This document shows positions 50,295-58,663 of a stretch of 64,000 bases of DNA, one piece after another. The translations under genes and the position numbers were made by a program. Location of the stretch: assembly GCF_011762045.1 (NCBI RefSeq), contig NZ_JAASQS010000001.1, positions 1 through 64,000 of the forward strand, in the 5' to 3' direction. Source of the DNA: Rhizomicrobium electricum. Lineage in GTDB: Bacteria; Pseudomonadota; Alphaproteobacteria; Micropepsales; Micropepsaceae. The notes below the pieces were generated by a model. It saw only the letters and a list, made by a program, of their open reading frames with translations. It had not been told where the DNA came from and ran no database searches. Position 1 is the stretch's first letter, and each line of letters starts with the position of its first letter.

Positions 50295-51107
50295 ATGGAT
50301 GCTGCCAGATTAGCCTTGCTCGTAGTGTCGGCCGTTGCCGGCATGGCGGTCCTGATGGCCGCCGCTTGGCTGGTCCAGCAGCGGCATCAAACATCGCGTT
50401 GGGTGGACTCCAGTTGGACGTTTTCGGTCGGCTTGGTCGGCGCCATTGTGGCGCTCGTTCCCTTTGACGCTGATCCCCTCCGGCAAGTGTTGCTGGCGGT
50501 TGTCGCGCTGTTTTGGTCGGTCCGCCTCGGCGGCCATTTGATGAAGCGCAACGCCAAAATTGCCGATGATCCGCGTTATGCCCATCTGGCGCGGCAATGG
50601 GGGGCGGCGGCGGCGCAGCGGATGTTCTTCTTTTTGCAGTCGCAAGCGCTGGTCGGTGCCGTGTTGGCCATCGCCGTGGGGCTTGCGGCGCATCATCCCG
50701 GCCGGTTTGGACGGGTGCAGGACATCGTCGGTGCCGGGTTGGCGCTGATCGCGGTCGGCGGCGAGGCGCTGGCCGATTACCAGCTGGCGCTGCACCGGCG
50801 CAGCGGCAATGGCGCGATCTGTGAACGCGGGCTGTGGTCCTGGTCGCGCCACCCCAATTATTTCTTCGAATGGCTCGGCTGGCTGGCGATCGCGATCATC
50901 GCCGCGGATGGCGATGGGTCCTATGTTTTCGGTTCTCTGGCGTTCGCCGCGCCCGCGGTGATGTATTGGACGCTGGTCTACGTGTCCGGCATCCCACCGC
51001 TGGAAATGCACCTGCAGAAAACTCGCGGCAGTACTTTTGCGCACTATCAATCGCGGGTTTCGCGCTTTTTTCCCTGGCCGCCTAAGCGGGGGCGAGACGC
51101 AAGCTGA
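50295..51107 (+). CDS. DUF1295 membrane protein, steroid-reductase-like
   Basis: A 270-residue protein with about seven membrane helices. Characteristic stretches are TSRWVDSSWTFSVGLVGAIV, LWSVRL-like FWSVRLGGHL, QALADYQL-like EALADYQLALHRR and CERGLWSWSRHPNYFFEWLG. The C-terminal part resembles 5-alpha-steroid reductases and isoprenylcysteine methyltransferases. Such genes are common in RpoE-ChrR regulons. It lies seven bases after chrR, so it is in the same operon. The substrate is unknown; a lipid is likely. Confidence 0.88.
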   Translation: MDAARLALLVVSAVAGMAVLMAAAWLVQQRHQTSRWVDSSWTFSVGLVGAIVALVPFDADPLRQVLLAVVALFWSVRLGGHLMKRNAKIADDPRYAHLARQWGAAAAQRMFFFLQSQALVGAVLAIAVGLAAHHPGRFGRVQDIVGAGLALIAVGGEALADYQLALHRRSGNGAICERGLWSWSRHPNYFFEWLGWLAIAIIAADGDGSYVFGSLAFAAPAVMYWTLVYVSGIPPLEMHLQKTRGSTFAHYQSRVSRFFPWPPKRGRDAS

Positions 51108-51489
51108 TCGCGTAAGAAATTGCCGAACTGGCGGCGATCAGGACACTGCCCCACAGGATATCGATCAGCGACAATTGCCACGTCCAATTCCGCAAGGTTG
51201 CTTGATTGGTCAGATCGTAAGTGCCGTAGGTGAAGGCGCCAAAAAGTGCCCCCAAATAAAGCGCTTGCTGCCAGGATTGCGATTTTAAGCTGGGATTGAC
51301 GACGAACAGCACCATGCCGATCGGAAACAGCAGATAAAACGCGACGGCGGGCAAAATCCGAAAGCCGGACAGCGCAATATCATTCATGATCGGCTTGTAG
51401 AAGCGCGGCGCCATTTGGCCCAGCCAGATCATGTCAATCAGGAAAAATGGCACTAGCGCCGAGATATAGCGGGTCAGGAAGCTGCTCAT
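51082..51489 (-). CDS. DUF2177 membrane protein
   Basis: A 135-residue protein with four membrane helices, typical for DUF2177: FFLIDMIWLGQMAPRFYKP near the start and LYLGALFGAFTYGTYDLTNQ followed by WQLSLIDILWGSVL. It converges on the DUF1295 gene with a 26-base overlap. DUF2177 genes often accompany the RpoE-ChrR and DUF1365 sets. The function is not known. AAAGGAGCGCGATAAGCT precedes the ATG at 51489. Confidence 0.88.
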   Translation of the reverse strand: MSSFLTRYISALVPFFLIDMIWLGQMAPRFYKPIMNDIALSGFRILPAVAFYLLFPIGMVLFVVNPSLKSQSWQQALYLGALFGAFTYGTYDLTNQATLRNWTWQLSLIDILWGSVLIAASSAISYAISLRLAPA

Positions 51490-51788
51490 AGCTTATCGCG
51501 CTCCTTTAGTTGGTTTTTTTACGAATGTCGGGCATTCCCCGGCGGACATAGTCTCTTTTCCGGACGCTAGAACGAGTTTGGGCGTCGATTGGATCAGTGC
51601 CGACATAATCGTGGAATGGCCGGCATAGGCGGCTCATTTTGTTGATCCAACCGTATCCCGCCGCCGTTATAATTCTGTGTTGGACGTCATGCGGAGCAAC
51701 GCGAATGTGATCTGCTCCCCGCAAATTGGATTGTTTTGAGGTAGAGTTTTCCGGCAACTTCCGAAGGGCTTGGGAGGAGCGGAAGACG
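51490..51788. other. 299-base stretch without a supported gene, near the edge of the second island
   Basis: No reading frame here resembles a known protein. The AT-rich part at 51490-51530 may carry the promoter of the DUF2177 gene. The left border of the tRNA-Asp island probably falls in this stretch, but I could not find a copy of the tRNA-Asp 3' end in it. The last ~60 bases before 51789 belong to the IS3 remnant. Confidence 0.35.
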
Positions 51789-52140
51789 ATGAATGCCTCG
51801 AAGTTCACGGACGCCCAGAAGGCGTTTATCCTGAAGTAGGGTGCGGATGGGATGCCGGTCGCGGACATCTGTCGCAAGGCCGGGATCAGCCAGGCGACCT
51901 ACTTCAATTGGAAGAAAAAGTACGATGGCTGCTGCCGGACGAGATGCGCCGGCTGAAGCAGCTTGAGGATGAGAACACGAAGCTGCGGAAGGTTGTGGCC
52001 GATCTGAGCCTCGACAATGCCATACTGCAGGATGCCCTTCGCCGAAAACTTTGAAGCCTGCCCGGAGGCGGAAGCTGGTCGACGAGATGCGTGGGGAGTG
52101 GGACGTATCCATCAGGCGGGCGTGTCGTGTGTTCCTGTGC
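51789..52140 (+). pseudogene. IS3-family orfA and start of orfB, decayed
   Basis: The plus strand encodes an IS3-type OrfA: MNASKFTDAQKAFILK, then GMPVADICRKAGISQATYFN, KKKYDG, and the leucine-rich DEMRRLKQLEDENTKLRKVV. An in-frame TAG replaces a codon after residue 16, and one base is missing after the KKKYDG region, so the frame breaks. The first ~30 residues of OrfB (KPARRRKLVDEMRGEWDVSI) follow in a further frame up to about 52140, where sequence switches to the broken hipA. It is a dead remnant. Confidence 0.82.
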
Positions 52141-52385
52141 ATCATCCGGGGAGACACCAAGCGCTTGGGTCATGGTCCGCAATGGCTCGCCTTCTGGCAG
52201 TAGATTAATCAGCCAGGGCGTCGCGATGTCCCCCAATCGGGGGCGCTAAACGGCATGCTGAGCGAGATCGGAAATGCACCGGCTGCGCCCCGCCAATCGG
52301 CGTCGTAGCGGATACGCGGACCCGCATCGGAGGCCGTGATTGTTGCCACCAGTGTTTGGCGGCAGAAGATGGGCGTGTCGGTCAT
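52141..52385 (-). pseudogene. hipA: hipA 5' fragment with frameshift
   Basis: The minus strand starts at 52385 like the complete hipA at 44524 (MTDTPIFCRQTLVATITASD against MTDTPIFFRQTLVATIAASD). After about 50 codons (SAPDWG) a frameshift occurs; the continuation TPWLINLLPEGEPLRTMTQA lies in another frame. Similarity ends near 52140 (LGVSPDD), where the IS3 remnant begins. The start overlaps the hipB stop as in the complete copy. Confidence 0.88.
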
Positions 52386-52588
52386 GACCGAGCGCGATCA
52401 TCCACCAGACGAATGCCGACCGCGTGGGCGGCGGCGAGCGCCTTGCCGAGCTGGGCGGTTGGCTTGCCGGCTTCGAGGTCCACAATGAAGCGCTCGCCGG
52501 TATCGATGGCCAAAGCCAAGTCGCGCTGTGTCAGATTCAATGCCTTGCGGGCGCGCGCGACCATTGCGCCAAAAGCCTGAGCGTCCAT
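52382..52588 (-). CDS. hipB: Orphan HipB antitoxin
   Basis: A 68-residue protein nearly equal to the HipB at 45798 (MDAQAFGAMVARARKALNLT, then QRDLALAIDTGERFIVDLEA). It is intact although its hipA partner is broken. Since its helix-turn-helix and operators are kept, it could still bind DNA and might cross-regulate the complete hipBA of the ICE. The start at 52588 matches that of the other copy. Confidence 0.88.
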   Translation of the reverse strand: MDAQAFGAMVARARKALNLTQRDLALAIDTGERFIVDLEAGKPTAQLGKALAAAHAVGIRLVDDRARS

Positions 52589-52600
52589 TTTGGGCTCCAT

Positions 52601-52666
52601 CTTACCGATCAGTAAGATCGGCAATGATGGCGGGACTTTACAAGCAATTTCTTCCCGATCGGTAAC
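52601..52666. promoter_or_regulatory. Two HipB operators at exact 50-base spacing
   Basis: CTTACCGATCAGTAAG (52601-52616) and CTTCCCGATCGGTAAC (52651-52666) are copies of the palindromes at 46018-46133, again with a start-to-start step of 50 bases. The first stands 13 bases before the orphan hipB start. The third operator seen upstream of the other copy is not found at 52701. Confidence 0.75.
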
Positions 52667-52716
52667 ATTCCAGAACCAAAGACCTGCTCGTCTTAAGCTC
52701 GTCGCGGTGGTGCAGC

Positions 52717-52810
52717 TCATTGAATTTTATGCCTAGTTCGTACCTTAGCACCTATTTGAGTGTATTTTTTGATGCACTCCTGGTTATCATTGAATTTTAT
52801 GCTATATTCG
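52717..52810. repeat. Direct repeat upstream of the AbiE genes
   Basis: TCATTGAATTTTATGC occurs at 52717-52732 and again at 52787-52802; both are followed within a few bases by TTCG. The distance is 70 bases. The second copy ends 12 bases before the AbiEi start and overlaps any promoter there. AbiEi antitoxins repress their own operon, so these are likely binding sites. The AT-rich stretch between the copies could hold the -35 and -10 elements. Confidence 0.55.
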
Positions 52811-52814
52811 CATC

Positions 52815-53582
52815 ATGACTACGTTTCCACAGCATAAACTGAAGACTGTTTTGCAGGACTGGACCCCGCATGCCGTGGTGACCCACGCGTGGCTCAAACA
52901 GCGGGGGGTCTCGCACGATCTGGCGCGTGAATACGTCAACAACGGTTGGCTGGAGCGGCTTGGGCCCGGCACCTTCAAACGTCCTAAGGATGCGGTGACG
53001 TGGCAAGGCGCACTCTCCAGCCTGCAGACCCAACTCGGGCTCAAAGTCCATGTCGGCGCGTTGACAGCTCTCACGGCCGACGGTGGCTCGCATTATGCCC
53101 GCCCCGGCGGCGAAACCGTGTTTCTCTTTTCTCAAACCGGCACCACGCTGCCGAAGTGGTTTCGCGAACACGCCTGGCCCGCTCCAATAAGCCTGACCCA
53201 GACCAACCTGCTGCCGCCCGACATGGGCTTGCGGGAAGGAGCCAACGCCGGCTTTCAACTGCAAACCTCGGCCGCTGAGCGCGCCGTCCTCGAGGCGCTT
53301 CACCTCGCCCCTAAGGACATCGATCTCATCGAACTTTTCCAGATCGTCGAGGGGCTTCGAACACTGCGCCCCAAGCTGATGCAATCGCTTCTCGAGGCCT
53401 GCAACTCGATCAAGGTGAAGCGATTATTCCTGTTCATGGCCCAAAAAGCATCGCTCCCTGTTCTGGCCCATCTTGACCACAAAGCGATCTCGCTGGGGAG
53501 CGGCGATCGCATGCTCGTACCCGGCGGAACCTATGTCGCCGAATTCGGTCTGATCGTACCGAAGGAGTTGGCCCCGGCATGA
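52815..53582 (+). CDS. abiEi: AbiEi-type antitoxin and repressor
   Basis: A 255-residue protein. The N-terminal winged helix (about 10-60: HAVVTHAWLKQRGVSHDLAR, VNNGWLERLGPGTFKRP) and the C-terminal antitoxin domain (SAAERAVLEALHLAPKDIDL, KVKRLFLFMAQKASLPVLAH) match type IV AbiE antitoxins. Its last bases overlap the toxin gene by four. It should repress the operon and counter the nucleotidyltransferase. It is the main cargo of the small island next to tRNA-Asp. Confidence 0.88.
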   Translation: MTTFPQHKLKTVLQDWTPHAVVTHAWLKQRGVSHDLAREYVNNGWLERLGPGTFKRPKDAVTWQGALSSLQTQLGLKVHVGALTALTADGGSHYARPGGETVFLFSQTGTTLPKWFREHAWPAPISLTQTNLLPPDMGLREGANAGFQLQTSAAERAVLEALHLAPKDIDLIELFQIVEGLRTLRPKLMQSLLEACNSIKVKRLFLFMAQKASLPVLAHLDHKAISLGSGDRMLVPGGTYVAEFGLIVPKELAPA

Positions 53583-54505
53583 ACGAGACCTATCGCGCCC
53601 AGGTTCGCCTCCTTCTGGATGTCTTGCCGTTGATTGCCGAAGAAGACGTCTTCGCATTGAAAGGCGGAACGGCGATCAATCTCTTTGAGCGTGATCTGCC
53701 GCGCCTCTCGGTGGATATCGACCTCACCTATTTGCCGCTTGCAGACCGCGACACGGCGCTGTCGAACATTGCTGCGGCGCTTACCCGGATCAAGGGGCGG
53801 ATTGAGGCGAGTTTGGCCGGCGGCCGGACAACCTTGGTGCATCAAGAGGGCGGCCTGGAGGTGAAACTCCAAATCCAGCGCGCGCGCACGCAGATCAAGG
53901 TCGAAGTGAACCCAACCTTGCGTGGGGCCCTCTTGCCCATTCGGACCACGGCCTGCGCCAAACGTGTCGAGGATATGTTTGAAGCCTTCGTCGAAATGCC
54001 CGTTCTGGCGCACGGCGAGTTGTTCGGCGGCAAAATCTGCGCCGCGCTGGATCGCCAGCATCCGCGCGATCTCTTCGACGTGCGCTATCTGCTCGATGAA
54101 GAAGGCCTCACCGACGATGTCAAATACGGGATGATCGCCGCGCTTGCGAGCCACAACCGCCCGATCGCCGAACTCCTCGCGGCACACCTGCAGGACCGCC
54201 AAGCCGCGTTCAATGCCGAGTTTTCCGGCATGACGCTGGAGCCGTTCGACTACGACTGCCATCAGGCGACGTTTGAGCGGCTTCGCCATGACATCCATGC
54301 CGCACTCAACACCGAGGATCGCGCCTTCCTAATGAGTTTCGAAGCGGGCGAGCCGGACTTTTCTTTGTTTCCCCTGCCCGGCCTTCAGGCCCTTCCCGCC
54401 GTACAATGGAAGCTGCTCAATATTCGAAAGCTCAAGCAATCCAACCCGACAAAGCACGCAAAGACCCTCACCGCCTTAAAATCCGTCCTGAGCAACACCG
54501 ACTAA
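53579..54505 (+). CDS. abiEii: AbiEii-type nucleotidyltransferase toxin
   Basis: A 308-residue protein of the MNT/DUF1814 type. The nucleotidyltransferase signature is FALKGGTAINLFERDLPRLS followed by VDIDL, with the metal-binding aspartates at about 46 and 48. A later conserved motif is GELFGGKICAALDRQHPRDL and FDVRYLLDEEG. AbiEii proteins stop growth upon phage infection; relatives add nucleotides to tRNA. It is translated with AbiEi through an ATGA overlap. The gene is intact. Confidence 0.9.
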   Translation: MNETYRAQVRLLLDVLPLIAEEDVFALKGGTAINLFERDLPRLSVDIDLTYLPLADRDTALSNIAAALTRIKGRIEASLAGGRTTLVHQEGGLEVKLQIQRARTQIKVEVNPTLRGALLPIRTTACAKRVEDMFEAFVEMPVLAHGELFGGKICAALDRQHPRDLFDVRYLLDEEGLTDDVKYGMIAALASHNRPIAELLAAHLQDRQAAFNAEFSGMTLEPFDYDCHQATFERLRHDIHAALNTEDRAFLMSFEAGEPDFSLFPLPGLQALPAVQWKLLNIRKLKQSNPTKHAKTLTALKSVLSNTD

Positions 54506-54682
54506 TATCCGCGCGCACGCGGTGTTGACGCCAGCCCTACGATCCCGCCACACACCGCCATCAGGCACCTAATACCGCCAAACACCCGCGCGGCCGGCCT
54601 CAGCGATTGACCGCATGGGGCCTGGTCGCGCAGGGTTTTGGTGGGAAGGGATTAGCGCGCCAAAAAGCGGGAGAATGAATCT

Positions 54683-54964
54683 ATGCGGCGTCCACAAAAC
54701 CCAATGGCCCATCAAGAGGCGCGGGTCTTCGCCAACCCGCAAAGCAACGGACCAGCAGCAACATATGCGGGACTGAACGCTCGCTATGTCCGCATCAACA
54801 AGTTTGCGGAACTTACAGGGTATACGGACAAAGCCGTTCGCTGCAAAATCGCCGAAGGCGTCTGGCTGGAAGGCCGGCAATACCGACGGGCGCCGGACGG
54901 TGCAATTCTCGTTGATTTGGCAGGATACGAACAATGGGTCGAGGGAAATCTGGCGCCGGTGTAG
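54683..54964 (+). CDS. Excisionase-like protein upstream of the integrase
   Basis: A 93-residue protein with a winged-helix pattern: YVRINKFAELTGYTDKAVRC, KIAEGVWLEGRQYRRAPDGA and ILVDLAGYEQWVEG. It ends 31 bases inside the integrase gene, so it is translated together with it. The order and overlap fit an excisionase. A start seven codons later (54704) is also possible. The 177 bases before it hold no gene. Confidence 0.72.
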   Translation: MRRPQNPMAHQEARVFANPQSNGPAATYAGLNARYVRINKFAELTGYTDKAVRCKIAEGVWLEGRQYRRAPDGAILVDLAGYEQWVEGNLAPV

Positions 54965-56154
54965 AAGTCCGTACGACCTCTATCCGGCTTCGTTTCTATT
55001 TCGAAGGCAAGCGCCGCACCGAAACCCTCAATCTGAAGCCCACGGCCACCAACATCCAGGCGGCGTATCGCCTTGCTCACGAAATCCGCCAAGATATTGA
55101 TCGCGGCATCTTCGACTACGCTGCGACCTTTCCGGACTCAGAGTATGCGCTCGCGCGCAAGCGTGAGCTTGAGGCGCTGCAGCAAAACGAAGAGTTGGCG
55201 CGCAAAGAGGCCGAAGAGAGGATGCCCCTGTTCTCGGACTATGTTGCGACATGGCTCGCCACCCTTGCCTGTGAAAAGGCGACCGCGGACGGCTATCGCA
55301 CCCAACTGACGAACTTCTGGATTGCGGAGTTCAAGGCTAAGCGCCTCGACGAGATCAAGCACACCGACATCGCCAAGGCGGCGGCGAAGAAGGCTCTGGA
55401 AGTGAGCGCCAAGACGGTCAACAACCTCCTCATTCCTCTGCGCGCCTTGTTCGCAGCGGCGGTTGCCGACGACTTGGTCGAAAAATCACCTGTTGACCGG
55501 GTTCACAACCGCAAACACCAGCGTCCACCCATCGACCCATTCGAGCGCGAGGAGATGGAAATGATCGTGACCCGGATGCGCGAGTGCTATCCGGAGGTCG
55601 TCTATGCCTATTACGAGTTCGCCTTCTCGACCGGGCTTCGGACGAGCGAACTGATCGCCCTGCGGTGGGGGAGCATCGATTGGCATCGCAAGAAGGCGAT
55701 GATCTCGCGCGCCCGGGTGCGCCACAAGGACAAGGGAACCAAGACCCATCACGCCCGCGAGATTGACCTGCACGAACGGGCCATCGCCGCACTCGTGGTG
55801 ATGAAGAAGCACACGCTCCTCAAAGGCATGAATGAGCCGGTCTTCTGCCACCCCAATGGCAAGCCCTGGCCCAGCGACCGCATCCAGCGTGAGGAGTATT
55901 TCTACCCCGTCCTGAAGGATCTGGGGCTGCGCCAACGCCGGGCCTACAACACACGGCACACCTACGCCACCCTCGCCCTGATGAGCGGTGTGAACCCTGC
56001 CTACGTCGCAAAGCAACTTGGCCACACCGACACCACGATGCTTTTCAAACATTACGCAAGGTGGATTGAGGGGGCGGACAAGGGGGCCGAGGCCCGCAAA
56101 ATGGACGCTGCTTTGGCTAAGAAATTAGTCCTGCCCGAAAGCGGCACGCGATGA
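54934..56154 (+). CDS. Tyrosine recombinase (integrase) next to tRNA-Asp
   Basis: A 406-residue integrase. An arm-type N-terminus (TSIRLRFYFEGKRRTETLNL) precedes a core-binding domain (about 95-190) and the catalytic domain. The catalytic residues are likely R236 (FSTGLRTSEL), R341 (YNTRHTYAT, with Y in place of the usual H), H364 (QLGHTD) and Y374 (FKHYAR). The gene ends 101 bases before the 3' end of tRNA-Asp, the usual place for an integrase that targets this gene. It is complete, so the island may still move. Confidence 0.92.
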   Translation: MGRGKSGAGVEVRTTSIRLRFYFEGKRRTETLNLKPTATNIQAAYRLAHEIRQDIDRGIFDYAATFPDSEYALARKRELEALQQNEELARKEAEERMPLFSDYVATWLATLACEKATADGYRTQLTNFWIAEFKAKRLDEIKHTDIAKAAAKKALEVSAKTVNNLLIPLRALFAAAVADDLVEKSPVDRVHNRKHQRPPIDPFEREEMEMIVTRMRECYPEVVYAYYEFAFSTGLRTSELIALRWGSIDWHRKKAMISRARVRHKDKGTKTHHAREIDLHERAIAALVVMKKHTLLKGMNEPVFCHPNGKPWPSDRIQREEYFYPVLKDLGLRQRRAYNTRHTYATLALMSGVNPAYVAKQLGHTDTTMLFKHYARWIEGADKGAEARKMDAALAKKLVLPESGTR

Positions 56155-56255
56155 GAAATCGAAGGGATTTGAGATCGGGACGGTGGGCAATATCCCCAGC
56201 ACGTCCCCAGCGCCTATTTTACAATCGCATAAAACCAGGTTTTCCCTGGAATTTA

Positions 56256-56332
56256 TGGCGGGAGCGACGGGGCTCGAACCCGCGACCTACGGCGTGACAG
56301 GCCGTCACTCTAACCAACTGAGCTACGCCCCC
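56256..56332 (-). tRNA. tRNA-Asp (anticodon GTC)
   Basis: The minus strand folds as a full cloverleaf of 77 bases with encoded CCA. The acceptor stem pairs GGGGGCG with CGCTCCC (one G-T pair), the anticodon loop is CTGTCAC with anticodon GTC between stem ACGGC/GCCGT, and the T arm is CGGGTTCGAGCCCCG. Its 3' end points toward the integrase gene, so this is the probable attachment gene of the small island. Confidence 0.95.
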
Positions 56333-56724
56333 GCGGGCGTTTCGCGAGCCGGGAAAGCCGGACACCGCGAAAGGACGGCCGATGTAGGGCGCCGGCTTTG
56401 CTAAGTCAAGCCGGGCAGTTGCGGGTTTTTGTCAGGTGTCCAAAACGCCGCTACCCGGCCCTGCCGGGGGTCTGGTTGGGGCCTCCGGCGGTCCGGCGCG
56501 AAAGGCAAATTCGCCAGGGCGGCGCTGTCCGATTGGGCGGAAATCGCCCCGGAACGAAGCAGACCGCCTGCACAACTTCTTGAAGTCCGAAGGCGCGTTG
56601 GGCGCCCCCTTGGCGCAGGGCTGTGCTCACGTCTTGAAGCCGACCGGGGCAAATGCCGCTCCGGCTATCGCGCGTTCGGACGCGCCAAGCAGCCGCTGTT
56701 GGCGGGCCGTCTATCCCGAAGTCT
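56333..56724. other. 392-base stretch without a supported gene
   Basis: Very GC-rich sequence upstream of tRNA-Asp on its own strand, so the tRNA promoter should be at its left edge. Open frames exist on both strands but none has a ribosome site or a family pattern. I see no repeat or strong terminator in it. Confidence 0.4.
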
Positions 56725-57261
56725 TCAGTTGCCGCCCGGAGGTCCGCGGCGGTCGCCGTCGGGACGCCCGCCCCGCTCGCCGCCCTGGCTGGGTTGACCA
56801 CCCTCGCCCTTATTGCCCGGTTCGGGACCGAGGCCGCGCGCGGCGCGCAGCCGGTTGACCGACAGCACGCCGGTGTGTTCGGGATCGAGTTCGTTGAACA
56901 AAGCCCGCGCCGCGGCGGCGTATTCGCTGAAGTCGATCACGCCGTCGCCGTTCCAGTCCTGCAGCGGCGAAACGGCGGAGCGGTCGTCGTTCCAGCGCTG
57001 CTGGTTGACGGCACGCGCCTCGTCGGGCTCGAGCACGCCGGAATGGTTGAGATCGGCGACCGCAAAGTCGCGGCGCAGGCCTGCTTCCATCTGGGTGCGT
57101 GTCAGGCGGCCGTCGGGCCCCACGTATTTCAAGAGAAGCTGCGACACCGGCGCGTGCCATTCCTCTTCGCGATGGCCGGGCATGGGAAAGTCCGGACGCC
57201 CGCCGCCGCAGGCGGTGACGATCAGGCACAAAAGCGAAACGCCGACAATGGTGACGCGCAT
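56725..57261 (-). CDS. EF-hand lipoprotein
   Basis: A 178-residue protein with a lipoprotein signal (CLIVTAC; cysteine at about 18). Two calcium-binding EF-hand loops are visible, DLNHSGVLEPDE and DWNGDGVIDFSE, and a degenerate third, DPEHTGVLS. The C-terminal 30 residues are a glycine-, arginine- and aspartate-rich tail (QGGERGGRPDGDRRGPPGGN). It probably binds calcium at the membrane surface. The role is unknown. Confidence 0.82.
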   Translation of the reverse strand: MRVTIVGVSLLCLIVTACGGGRPDFPMPGHREEEWHAPVSQLLLKYVGPDGRLTRTQMEAGLRRDFAVADLNHSGVLEPDEARAVNQQRWNDDRSAVSPLQDWNGDGVIDFSEYAAAARALFNELDPEHTGVLSVNRLRAARGLGPEPGNKGEGGQPSQGGERGGRPDGDRRGPPGGN

Positions 57262-57376
57262 GGTCTGGTCCTTCCCCTGACCTACCCTAACCAGAAAAAA
57301 GCCCGCGAAGATACGTTAATCGCGGTTCACCATTCGCACTGAGCGGTTGTTAAGACCGAGGCACTAGCCTTGCGGC

Positions 57377-58390
57377 ATGGTCCTGCCTCCGGTCACCGCG
57401 ATGCCCGTACCAGGCCCTGCCGCGAGTCCGGCCGGGTCTGCGACCGGCGCTGCCGCCGCAACCGCAGCCCCCGTGCCTCCGGCGACCGTCCCGGCCCCAG
57501 GGCAGGCATTGCAGGCGACGCTCGCAGCCGTCCGGCTCGAAGCCGCGGCCACGCAGGACGGTCTGGCGAGCCTCATGGCGAACGTGCTGCGCGCCACGGC
57601 GGCGGGAAATCTTCCGCCGGCGGTGCAAACCGCGATGCAGCAGTTGATGGCGCTGCACATCGCGACCGACAAAACGCCCGACGCGGCCGCGGTGAAGAAC
57701 GCGATGCTCAACTCGGGTCTGTTTACCGAAGCGATGCTGGCCGCGGGAATGGCTCCGGCCGATCTCAAAGCCGCGCTCGGGCAACTGCAACAGGCCGCGC
57801 AACGCTGGCTCGGCAAGGCGCAGGCCAACGCCCAGCAGTCCGGCGCGCCCAACGTGCCGCCGCCGGTCCGGGGCGGAGCGCCGATGGCGCAATATCCGGC
57901 GCAACCGAGCCTGCCGGAGAATGCCGATCCGGCGCTGACGGCAACGCTGCTCGCCAACGGCAGCGAGGCGGCGCTGGCGCGCGAGACCCTGATGCAGATG
58001 GCGTCGCTGCCGGAGCAGAACAAGCCGGGCGAAACCCGCTGGATGTTCGACGTTCCACTGATGACGCCGCACGGCGCGGCGGTGGCGCAAATGATCGTCA
58101 CCCGCGATCACAAAGGTTCGTCGCCCGACGCACCCGACCCGGTATGGCGGGTCGGTCTCGCCATCAACATCGAGCCGCTGGGACCGGTACGCGCCAACCT
58201 CGCGCTGTCGGGCGATCATGCCTGGGTGACGATCGGCGCCGACCGGCCGGAAAGTCTCGACAAGCTTGCGCGCAATTCGTCGTGGCTGACCGATGCACTG
58301 ACCGCCGTGACGCTCGACGCCGACATTGCGTTCCAGTCCGGCGCAGGCACGCCGCGGGCCTATGGATCGCTGGTGGATCGCGCGTCATGA
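57377..58390 (+). CDS. fliK: Flagellar hook-length control protein, FliK-like
   Basis: A 337-residue protein. The first 200 residues are alanine-, proline- and glutamine-rich and probably unfolded, as in the ruler part of FliK. The C-terminal domain (about 215-320) is the conserved part: VWRVGLAINIEPLGPVRANL and ALSGDHAWVTIGADRPESLD. FliK measures the hook and switches export by acting on FlhB. The FlhB-like gene overlaps by four bases, which supports the call. No other flagellar genes are seen nearby. Confidence 0.78.
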   Translation: MVLPPVTAMPVPGPAASPAGSATGAAAATAAPVPPATVPAPGQALQATLAAVRLEAAATQDGLASLMANVLRATAAGNLPPAVQTAMQQLMALHIATDKTPDAAAVKNAMLNSGLFTEAMLAAGMAPADLKAALGQLQQAAQRWLGKAQANAQQSGAPNVPPPVRGGAPMAQYPAQPSLPENADPALTATLLANGSEAALARETLMQMASLPEQNKPGETRWMFDVPLMTPHGAAVAQMIVTRDHKGSSPDAPDPVWRVGLAINIEPLGPVRANLALSGDHAWVTIGADRPESLDKLARNSSWLTDALTAVTLDADIAFQSGAGTPRAYGSLVDRAS

Positions 58391-58653
58391 CGGCACCGAA
58401 GCCCAATCCGATCGCCGTCGCGCTGAAATACGAGCGCCAGCATGCCCCGCGCGTGGTGGCGTCGGGACGCGGCGCGGTGGGTGAAGCGATCATCGCCAAG
58501 GCCAAGGAAGCCGGCGTACCGATCCAGCAGAACCCTGCGCTCGCCGAAGCGCTGGCGACGATCGAAATCGATCAGGAAATTCCCGAAGCGCTCTACAAGG
58601 CGGTAGCCCAGGTGCTCGCCTTCATCATGCGCACCGCCGGACATTTGCGCTGA
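58387..58653 (+). CDS. FlhB C-terminal-like export switch protein
   Basis: An 88-residue protein equal to the cytoplasmic part of FlhB after the autocleavage site. It begins MTAPKPNPIAVALKYERQHA, where the NP-(T)H site of FlhB would be NPIA, followed by APRVVASGRG, AGVPIQQNPALAEALATIEI and IPEALYKAVAQVLAFI. The normal NPTH motif is not present. Such short paralogs (FlhX type) can replace the FlhB tail in some bacteria. The ATGA overlap with fliK indicates coupled translation. Confidence 0.82.
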   Translation: MTAPKPNPIAVALKYERQHAPRVVASGRGAVGEAIIAKAKEAGVPIQQNPALAEALATIEIDQEIPEALYKAVAQVLAFIMRTAGHLR

Positions 58654-58663
58654 TGCCTGCCCG

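Noticed and set aside
51490-51788. Left attachment site of the tRNA-Asp island
   Set aside because: I looked for the tRNA-Asp 3' end (GCTCGAACCCGCGA and neighbours) and did not find a second copy here.
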